Assembly (NCBI GenBank): GCA_934454585.1
Contig: CAKSFP010000015.1
Location: forward strand, 10,430 to 74,429
From: an uncultured Clostridia bacterium
GTDB taxonomy: Bacteria > Bacillota > Clostridia > UMGS1810
Direction: 5' to 3'
Length of the DNA stretch: 64,000 nt
A program made the translations under genes and the position numbers. Positions within the stretch are counted from its first letter, which is position 1; each line of letters opens with the position of its first letter. The notes under the pieces were generated by a model, which did no database searches, was not told where the DNA came from, and saw only the letters and a program-made list of their open reading frames with translations. Positions 35,780 through 42,721 of this stretch are shown here, piece after piece.

Positions 35780-37462
35780 ATGGCAAGGAAAAGCAGAAAA
35801 AGCATTCAAAGTGTTGTAGCTGATGTTCAAACAACAACAAGGCAATTCAGTGCAGCGTTGTATGTAAGATTGTCGAACGAGGAGAGATTTGACAGAGCAA
35901 ATAAAAATTCGTTCAAGAACCAAAAGGCATTTTTGTTGAATTATGTGGAAAGTCACCCCGATATATCCATTTACAAAATCTACGAGGATAACGGGAACAC
36001 AGGCACAAATTTTGACCGACCGGCATTTTCGGAGATGATGTATGATGTTTCAAACGAAAAGGTCGATTGTATAATTGTAAAGGATTTATCTCGTTTCGGC
36101 AGAGAACATATAGAAATGGGAAAATATCTGGATTATCTGTTTCCGATGATCGGTTTACGGTTTATAGCTATCAATGACCATTATGACAGCTATGATAAGA
36201 TCAAAGATAACGATATGATAGTACCGTTTAAGAATATTATCAATGCGGTATATTCAAAAGATATTTCCCGAAAGGTTATAAGTTCCCTGTCTTTGAAACA
36301 GCATAAGGGTGAGTTTTTGGGCGCTTACGCTCCATATGGATACAAACTGGATGAAAACCGATGCTTTGTAAAAGATGATTATGCAGCGCAGATTGTAAAT
36401 AGCGTTTTTGATATGTTCATAAACGGAGCTAATATGCGCGAAATTGCAAGAAAAATGACTTTTGACGGAGTGGATACCCCTGCGGTATATCACTACAAAA
36501 ACGGCTTGATAAAGGATAAAAATTCTATCGGCAATAACCTGTGGAACGGCAGTACGGTTAAAACGATGCTGACAAATCCATCATACCTTGGCCATATGGT
36601 TCAGGGCAAGACTAAATCACTTTTTCTCGAAACCGGAAATAAAAAGATGATGGGTGTTGACAGAAAGGCGTGGATTATTGTTGAAAATACGCATGAAGCT
36701 ATTGTTTCAAAAGCAAAATTCGATGCAGCACAAAAAATACTGGCTGAAAATTCAAAACCACACAAGAGAAATACAGTAACAGATAATATTTTTCAATCAA
36801 AACTTTACTGCGGAGAATGCGGCTCAAAGCTTGTAATGAGACATTTAAAAAGGTGGAAGTTTTATGGATGCAATATTCACGCTCAATATCCTGAAAAATG
36901 TGACTTTATGAGCATTAACTATAAAACTCTCAGCACAGCCGTATTCAAATCAATTAAAACATATATTTTGGCTATGTTGGATTTTGAAAAAGCGGTTGAC
37001 AATGTAAAAGGAACAAGTCAGATAAGACAAAAGATGCAGCATTATGAGACAAGCATCAGGAATTTAACGGGTAAACTTGATACGGTTAAAAAGCAAAGGT
37101 TTGATTTGTTCAGAGATTATATTGATGAGTTAATTATTGATGAAGAGTTTAACTTTGCGAGAGAAAGGTACACATCCGAGGTTGATTTGTATGAGGAAAG
37201 AATTAAAATCCTCAAAAATGAGTATGAGAGTTTCAGAAAAGCGTTGGAACCAAAGGAATGGGTGGGACGGTTCAAGCGGTACCGCTCGTCTAAACATCTT
37301 ACTAAAGAAATGATTGATTACTTTATTGACAGAATAACGATAAGCAAGGATCAAGACATCAGCATTAAATTCAAATTCAGTAAAGAACAGCTTCTTGGGA
37401 AGGAGAGTGAGAACTATGAAAGAGACATACAAAATTCTGAAGTACCTTCGATTGTCTATTGA
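35780..37462 (+). CDS. Large serine recombinase 2
   Basis: A 560-residue recombinase with catalytic S32 (SAALYVRLSNEE), the arginine motif DLSRFGREHIEMG, the Recombinase domain (about 175-320, including FLGAYAPYGYKL), a zinc ribbon (YCGECGSKL to EKCDF) and a coiled-coil C-terminus. GGGGGTGG precedes the ATG. It overlaps the third recombinase by 47 bp, indicating coupled translation. It is only distantly similar to its neighbours, so the trio is not a recent duplication. Confidence 0.93.
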   Translation: MARKSRKSIQSVVADVQTTTRQFSAALYVRLSNEERFDRANKNSFKNQKAFLLNYVESHPDISIYKIYEDNGNTGTNFDRPAFSEMMYDVSNEKVDCIIVKDLSRFGREHIEMGKYLDYLFPMIGLRFIAINDHYDSYDKIKDNDMIVPFKNIINAVYSKDISRKVISSLSLKQHKGEFLGAYAPYGYKLDENRCFVKDDYAAQIVNSVFDMFINGANMREIARKMTFDGVDTPAVYHYKNGLIKDKNSIGNNLWNGSTVKTMLTNPSYLGHMVQGKTKSLFLETGNKKMMGVDRKAWIIVENTHEAIVSKAKFDAAQKILAENSKPHKRNTVTDNIFQSKLYCGECGSKLVMRHLKRWKFYGCNIHAQYPEKCDFMSINYKTLSTAVFKSIKTYILAMLDFEKAVDNVKGTSQIRQKMQHYETSIRNLTGKLDTVKKQRFDLFRDYIDELIIDEEFNFARERYTSEVDLYEERIKILKNEYESFRKALEPKEWVGRFKRYRSSKHLTKEMIDYFIDRITISKDQDISIKFKFSKEQLLGKESENYERDIQNSEVPSIVY

Positions 37463-38969
37463 TGATGACGGGGACGGAGAAAGCAATAGTATACATTATC
37501 AGCGTAAGTTAATCGACGGTTATATAGAAGAACATTTTAGAGGAAAACAGCTCTATATTGATGAAATTGTCGATGACGGTTACAGCGGAACGAATTTTAG
37601 GCGTCCCGGTATAACTCGAGCACTTGAATTACTTGATTCAGGGAAGTTTAACTGTATCATAGTTAAAGATTTATCGAGATTGGGTAGAGATCATATACAG
37701 ATAGGTAATTACCTTGAGCATATATTTCCGGCTATGGAAATAAGGGTAATCTCTATTAACGATCAATACGACAGTGATGAACACATAGGCTCTCCGGGTG
37801 GAATTGACATTGCTCTTAAAAATCTGATATATGAGCTATACAGCAAAGACCTTTCACAAAAGGTTAAAGCAGCAAGGCAGACTATTATGAAAAGCGGCAA
37901 ATATAACGCTCCATTCGCTATTTATGGCTATTTCAAGCAAAACGGCTCTTTAATAATAGATGAAAACACTGCTCCGATAGTAGCTCGCATATTTGATATG
38001 ATTGATTCGGGGCTTACAACCACGCAAGTGGCGTCAATCCTGAATGAAGAAGGTGTTATGACACCGGCTGAATACAAAAAATCGCTGAAATACAAAAGAA
38101 AGTGGATCAGTGAAGATAAAAAAGTGTCCTGGTCAGATTTCACGATAAGAAGAATTACATCGGATGAAAAATACACAGGAAATATGATCTTGGGAAAGAC
38201 GGAAAGATTAAAAGTCGGAGATCCGTGCAGTGCAAGACGAAAACCGGTTGATAAGTGGATAGTTGTTAAAAATACGCATCCGGCTATAGTTACGCAAGCG
38301 AAGTTCGACAGCGTAGCAAAAAAAATTCATACCAAAGTGAAACATCATGGTAATAATGTCAATCATAAACCTGGCATATATTATTGTGCTAATTGTGGAC
38401 ATACGCTTGGTAAATCCGGTATAAAAAATGTTGCATTAAAGTGCAGATACTCAATTATGACTTCAGATAATGAGTGTGTAAACGAATACATACAACTGAA
38501 CGAAATAAAAAGTGTATTGGGGAAAATCCTTATTAAACAGTTTGGAATTATGCAATCGCAGGCTAAAGCGTATAAAGAAAGCATTGAAACTATTTCCGCA
38601 ATATCTTTTGATTCGGTCAAAGCTGAAATTGAAGTGCTAAAAAGGCAGCGGTTTTCCACTTACGAAAAGTTCAAGGACGGAAACATATCAAGAGATGAGC
38701 TTGATGAAGTCAGAAGTCGGATTTCAAATCGTCTTGATGAATTGGATAATCTCTTAAAAAAATCGGATAAAAATGAGGAGGTTTCCGAGTTGAAAACTCA
38801 TAAAGCAGAAATAATTCTGAACTATGGTGATGAAGATGTTTTTGATGATAATTTCATTAACTATTTTGTCAAAAAAGTTATGGTTCATAAGGACAAGCAA
38901 CTTGATATAACCTGGAATTTTGGCTTGGGTGAATTTCTTGATGAAAAGGGAGGTAATTTGTATGCATAG
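37416..38969 (+). CDS. Large serine recombinase 3
   Basis: A 517-residue recombinase with catalytic S14 (ILKYLRLSIDDD), the motif DLSRLGRDHIQIG, a Recombinase domain (KYNAPFAIYGYFKQNG onward), a zinc-ribbon-like segment (YYCANCGHTL to NECVN) and a coiled coil. The ATG at 37416 follows GGAAGGAG; the in-frame start 21 bp upstream would add residues before the conserved N-terminus. It overlaps the next gene by 8 bp. It probably works with recombinases 1 and 2. Confidence 0.92.
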   Translation: MKETYKILKYLRLSIDDDGDGESNSIHYQRKLIDGYIEEHFRGKQLYIDEIVDDGYSGTNFRRPGITRALELLDSGKFNCIIVKDLSRLGRDHIQIGNYLEHIFPAMEIRVISINDQYDSDEHIGSPGGIDIALKNLIYELYSKDLSQKVKAARQTIMKSGKYNAPFAIYGYFKQNGSLIIDENTAPIVARIFDMIDSGLTTTQVASILNEEGVMTPAEYKKSLKYKRKWISEDKKVSWSDFTIRRITSDEKYTGNMILGKTERLKVGDPCSARRKPVDKWIVVKNTHPAIVTQAKFDSVAKKIHTKVKHHGNNVNHKPGIYYCANCGHTLGKSGIKNVALKCRYSIMTSDNECVNEYIQLNEIKSVLGKILIKQFGIMQSQAKAYKESIETISAISFDSVKAEIEVLKRQRFSTYEKFKDGNISRDELDEVRSRISNRLDELDNLLKKSDKNEEVSELKTHKAEIILNYGDEDVFDDNFINYFVKKVMVHKDKQLDITWNFGLGEFLDEKGGNLYA

Positions 38970-39402
38970 ATTATTTTTTTCTAAAAGAAAAAGGATGAAG
39001 GCGATTGAGGAACTTGTAAGAATAAATTTCGAGAAGGATCCAACTCCGATTATTTGTATTAAAGATGCAAAAATTAAACCGCTGAGCGAGGGTGTTGCTA
39101 TTTATGCCCGAGTTGCAAATGATGAAAATAATGATTTGACAAAGCAAATTTGCAATCTGAGAGAACAGGCAGCGGGAGTAGGAGATGTGAACTTCACGGA
39201 GTATAGTGAAGTAGCAAGCGGCATCTCAAAGAATGAGAGTAAGCGCAAGAGTTTACATAAGCTTCTCTCTGATGCCGAAAACGGTTTGATAAAGAGACTG
39301 TATGTGAAAAACCGAGATAGGTTTTCGCGGGATTTTGTTTTCAATTCAGAAGTAATAAACAGGCTTAATAAAAGCGGTGTAGAAATTATTGAAACTTTTT
39401 AG
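38962..39402 (+). CDS. Short recombinase-like protein lacking the catalytic serine
   Basis: A 146-residue protein made of about 44 extra N-terminal residues and a single resolvase-type catalytic domain fold (GVAIYARVAND to SRDFVFNSEVINRLNKSG). The position of the nucleophilic serine is A52 (RVA instead of RVS), while the arginine motif is kept as NRDRFSRDF. There is no DNA-binding Recombinase domain, zinc ribbon or coiled coil. GGGAGG within the end of recombinase 3 drives it. It should not cleave DNA; a regulatory or structural role in the synaptic complex is possible, or it is a remnant still translated. The intact ORF and good RBS favour function. Confidence 0.75.
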   Translation: MHRLFFSKRKRMKAIEELVRINFEKDPTPIICIKDAKIKPLSEGVAIYARVANDENNDLTKQICNLREQAAGVGDVNFTEYSEVASGISKNESKRKSLHKLLSDAENGLIKRLYVKNRDRFSRDFVFNSEVINRLNKSGVEIIETF

Positions 39403-39411
39403 GAGGTTGCT

Positions 39412-39603
39412 ATGAAAAGGGAAAACAAAATTATGATTTATTTATGCGTGAGAAACAAAGAACAGGCAGAAGAATATGATAAGGAAAATGACAAGCGTAA
39501 AAAAATGAAAAGTCGAATTTCTGAGATTGGAAATGAGATTTTTAATGACATCAAATCTGTAAAACTGTGCCTAATTCGCCCACAAAAATATATAAAATTT
39601 TAA
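39412..39603 (+). CDS. Tiny ORF resembling a recombinase N-terminus
   Basis: A 63-residue ORF with AGGAGG and 9-bp spacing after the previous gene. The first strand reads IMIYLCVRNKEQAEE, which lines up with the typical IYARVSTKEQ start of serine recombinases, but Arg replaces Ser and Cys replaces Arg. The rest (KKMKSRISEIGNEIFNDIKS) is helical and charged. It is either a degenerate fragment or an accessory peptide of the element. No function is assigned. Confidence 0.5.
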   Translation: MKRENKIMIYLCVRNKEQAEEYDKENDKRKKMKSRISEIGNEIFNDIKSVKLCLIRPQKYIKF

Positions 39604-39624
39604 GAAAAAATTTCTTGTCTTTGC

Positions 39625-39653
39625 TTGACATAATCTTGGAAGGATTATAATAC
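39625..39653 (+). promoter_or_regulatory. Outward promoter near the right end of the element
   Basis: TTGACA (39625-39630) is followed by TAATAC (39648-39653) at 17 bp, or TATAAT (39646-39651) at 15 bp. It points into the second polysaccharide locus, whose first gene starts at 39772. Confidence 0.65.
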
Positions 39654-39721
39654 ATTGACTCCGCTTCTTACAAGCATTGCAGAAACAGTTGAAACAACTG
39701 ACTGATTATATTAAGACATTG

Positions 39722-39754
39722 TTGCGGGTGCAAGTTATTTGTGCCCGCAATTTT
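39722..39754 (+). terminator. Terminator-like hairpin before locus 2
   Basis: TTGCGGG (39722-39728) pairs with CCCGCAA (39744-39750), extended by wobble pairs to about 11 bp, followed by TTTT. It sits between the promoter at 39625 and the ATG at 39772, so it would attenuate transcription into locus 2. Confidence 0.6.
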
Positions 39755-39771
39755 GCAGAATGGAGTTTTGT

Positions 39772-40983
39772 ATGATAAATATGAATATTAATAAATTTGC
39801 GATAATTTGCTGCATTGTTGCTTTGCTGACATCGGCTTCCTTTGTGGTTTCCTATGCGGATGAATTCCAAGATGACAATCTTATTGCAGATTCTGATATA
39901 GAAAATGCGGACAACGGTTTTTGCAATCCGTATATTGGGAATTTCCTTGGTATTACAACAGAGAAAGCGCACAGCGGTGAGAAATCGGTAAAAACCAAAG
40001 TGCCGAGCTCATGGGCGCATCTGGTTCAGATTAAACCGACAGCCGGACTTGTGCCCGGCAAAAAATACATTATGTCTTTTTGGTATTACACCGATGTAGA
40101 GTATGTCTCCGCAAGATTAATAACGGTTTTGAACAACGGTTCGGCAATTACATCCGGCATGACCCAGTCGCCGGTAGTTACCGGAAAGTGGACCAAGTAT
40201 ACTTGCATATTCACTGCGCAGGAGGGCACCGAGCAGATAAACTATATTTACCCTGCCGTGGTCAACGGCAGCCCATATTCTGCGGATAACATCATGTACT
40301 TTGACGATTTTGCACTGAGGGCAATTCCGGACAACCGGACGGTTCTCGAGAGTGCCGCCGTTGACGACAACAGTGCGGACAACGCCCGTTTTTCGTTTGT
40401 ATATAGCGGACAACCCGAGATTTTTGATATCGAAAATGCACTTAGCTTAAACGGCGCCAAGCTTTCGGACGATGATGTTTTGCTTGATATGACATACGAA
40501 AACGGAAAGTACAAGGTTACCGTAACACTAAAAAAACAGCTTATCCCCAATGCGTCATATGACTTGGAGATAGATGAAATCAACGATGTTTACGGCATCA
40601 AAATTGATAAAAACGACTTCAATAAGGTTACATTTACCACTCCGCCCGATGTAGATGTTGACGGATTTTATTATAAAACGGCTGACAATGGCAAAACCCC
40701 TGTCAGCGGTGTCGTGAGCGAAAATATATCGTTTTCGTACAAATTAAAGAATAATACTTCTTCGGACAAACATTGCTATCTTGTTTATATGCTTGCAAGG
40801 GGTAATAATATCGTAAAAGTTTTGGGCGTTTCCGAAGAAACTGTTACCTCAGACAGCCCGACCGCTGAAAACACATTTGTTTTGGGTGAGATTCCTGCCG
40901 GATGTTATGTAAGGACATTTTGCTGGACTTCTTTGGATGCAAACCGTCCTATGGCGTTTAACGAGATAATAGAACTTAAGTAG
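39772..40983 (+). CDS. Secreted carbohydrate-binding-like protein heading locus 2
   Basis: Exported protein of 403 residues with a signal peptide ending near VVSYAD. A CBM4/9-like jelly roll follows (about 30-185; AHSGEKSVKTKVPSSWAHLV, then GLVPGKKYIMSFWYYTD and MYFDDFALRAI). Next come an Ig-like module (about 200-295; TVTLKKQLIPNASYDLEIDE) and the C-terminal beta module shared with the 8658 and 19721 proteins (CYVRTFCWTSLDANRPM). The ATG at 39772 has GGAG upstream; the in-frame TTG at 39739 lies in the hairpin. It occupies the same place relative to the SLH pair as the 8658 protein does in locus 1. Glycan binding at the cell surface is inferred. Confidence 0.8.
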   Translation: MINMNINKFAIICCIVALLTSASFVVSYADEFQDDNLIADSDIENADNGFCNPYIGNFLGITTEKAHSGEKSVKTKVPSSWAHLVQIKPTAGLVPGKKYIMSFWYYTDVEYVSARLITVLNNGSAITSGMTQSPVVTGKWTKYTCIFTAQEGTEQINYIYPAVVNGSPYSADNIMYFDDFALRAIPDNRTVLESAAVDDNSADNARFSFVYSGQPEIFDIENALSLNGAKLSDDDVLLDMTYENGKYKVTVTLKKQLIPNASYDLEIDEINDVYGIKIDKNDFNKVTFTTPPDVDVDGFYYKTADNGKTPVSGVVSENISFSYKLKNNTSSDKHCYLVYMLARGNNIVKVLGVSEETVTSDSPTAENTFVLGEIPAGCYVRTFCWTSLDANRPMAFNEIIELK

Positions 40984-41014
40984 CGTATGGGTTGTTACTA
41001 AGAAAGGAACAATT

Positions 41015-42715
41015 ATGAAAAAAACATTATTACTGTCTCTGATTGTGTCTGTTGTATTTTCGACATATGTTGCGTCAGCAGCCGAGCTTTATGAGACAAA
41101 AATAAATTATTCAAACAACACGGTCACAATATCCGGTGACGCCGGTGCCGAAAATGCGGGCAGATATGTAACTCTTATTGTAACAAACCCCGATAAAAAC
41201 TTTTCGGATTTTTTGTCGGAGGATAATGTTCTGAACTGGGCAGATCAGACAACTGTTAACAAGGACGGAAGCTTTGAATTTTTGTTTTCTCCTCGGGGAG
41301 ACACTGGCGATTATTCGTATTTTGTTACGGTCTCGGATACGGATATTGTGCTTAATTGCTCCGAACCGTACAGGTACTACAGCGAGGACGAGGCGGCTGT
41401 AGTATGGGGAAGGATTAAAAACGCGCTTGAGCGCAATGACCCGTCCGATATACAGTGGGCTATAGAAAACCGAGCGCAGCTGCTGCAGATAGACGATTCA
41501 AAATTTAATGCCCTGAGCACGGAGAACAAGACGAGAGTTTTGAGCGGAATTATGAAACTCAGCATTGCCGATCTCGATGAATTTAAGGTTAAATATGATG
41601 AAACCATAAGGGCAAATGCATTGTATACCGAGGATGATCCTGATGTGTTTAAGTCATTGTTTGAAAATGAACTTTCGGGATTTTCGCCGATAACGGTGCG
41701 GATGTATAACGAAGCAGACAGCGATGACTCCAAAAAGTCTTTAATCAGGGCAAAATTAATGGAGAGCGACTTTTTGAATTTGGATGAACTGGAAAAAGAG
41801 TTTAACAATATCGTCTTGATTGAAAAACTGAACTCCTTGGTTTTGTGGACGGAAGTCGATACATTCATCAGAAATGAGTACAAAGCGTGGGACAGCGCTG
41901 AAAGCGTGTATGCACAGCTGAAGTATCCTTCATCGGCGGCTGTGATTCTTTTGGGCAAACTCCCTTATTCCGATATGGATGCTTTCAAGGCAGATCTGTA
42001 CAGTACGGCTGAGAGCTGCCGCAGAAGCGAAACCGACAACGGAGGTTCAAACGGGAGCATCAGCTCAGGCGGCTCGTCAAAAAAGAGCGGCTCCAACATA
42101 AGTTTTCAGGCGCCGTCGGTTTCGGATGACAGCAGTAAAACCGAACCGAATGAGACCTCGGATTTTTCGGATGTGACAGAAAGTCACTGGGCGTATAAAG
42201 ATATTATAAAAATGTATCAAAAAGGTATAATATCCGGTTATGAGGACAAATCATTCAAACCGGACGAAAATGTGACAAGATCCGAATTTGTTAAGATGGT
42301 GACATCTGCATTTGAGATAACTCCGAAGTCAGGTGACGAAATGATTTTCTCTGATGTATCGGCGGACGAATGGTACTGGCCATATTTGTATGCAGGGTAT
42401 ACAAATAACATAATAAGCGGCAGTGACGGCGGACGCTTTATGCCTGACGCCTATATAACAAGGGAAGAAATGGCTTCGATTCTGTACAGAACACTGAAGC
42501 TGAAGAGCGTTGTATTGCCAGCCGGTAACGCGAGCGTGTTTGCTGACGATGCATACATATCCGATTATGCACATGAGGCTGTTTCGTCTTTGAGCGAAGC
42601 AAAAATAATCAACGGTTACGAAAACGGTGAATTCAGACCGGAATTTAATGCAAGCAGGGCGGAAAGCTCCGTTATGATAAACAGAATTTTTGAATTTATG
42701 GGAATGGAGGAGTGA
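41015..42715 (+). CDS. Surface protein with C-terminal SLH domains (copy 2)
   Basis: Exported protein of 566 residues with the same plan as the 11620 protein: signal peptide (1 to about 22), beta-sandwich (about 25-115), helical region (about 130-340), Ser/Gly-rich linker (SNGSISSGGSSKKSGS) and three SLH domains at about 382-435, 439-495 and 502-560 (for example FSDVTESHWAYKDIIKMYQK). Sequence identity to copy 1 is low outside the SLH domains, so the duplication is old. AAAGGAAC precedes the ATG. The next gene starts 6 bp after the stop. Probably a wall-bound scaffold or adaptor protein. Confidence 0.88.
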   Translation: MKKTLLLSLIVSVVFSTYVASAAELYETKINYSNNTVTISGDAGAENAGRYVTLIVTNPDKNFSDFLSEDNVLNWADQTTVNKDGSFEFLFSPRGDTGDYSYFVTVSDTDIVLNCSEPYRYYSEDEAAVVWGRIKNALERNDPSDIQWAIENRAQLLQIDDSKFNALSTENKTRVLSGIMKLSIADLDEFKVKYDETIRANALYTEDDPDVFKSLFENELSGFSPITVRMYNEADSDDSKKSLIRAKLMESDFLNLDELEKEFNNIVLIEKLNSLVLWTEVDTFIRNEYKAWDSAESVYAQLKYPSSAAVILLGKLPYSDMDAFKADLYSTAESCRRSETDNGGSNGSISSGGSSKKSGSNISFQAPSVSDDSSKTEPNETSDFSDVTESHWAYKDIIKMYQKGIISGYEDKSFKPDENVTRSEFVKMVTSAFEITPKSGDEMIFSDVSADEWYWPYLYAGYTNNIISGSDGGRFMPDAYITREEMASILYRTLKLKSVVLPAGNASVFADDAYISDYAHEAVSSLSEAKIINGYENGEFRPEFNASRAESSVMINRIFEFMGMEE

Positions 42716-42721
42716 TTTCTT

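Noticed and set aside
39655..39705. Short TTG-started frame (MTPLLTSIAETVETTD) near the right end of the element.
   Set aside because: No clear ribosome site, and the TTG lies upstream of the likely start of transcription from the promoter at 39625.
32014..39771. Attachment-site direct repeats flanking the recombinase element.
   Set aside because: By eye, no shared sequence longer than chance was found between 32014-32454 and 39604-39771; serine recombinases may leave only 2-3 bp, so the ends stay undefined.
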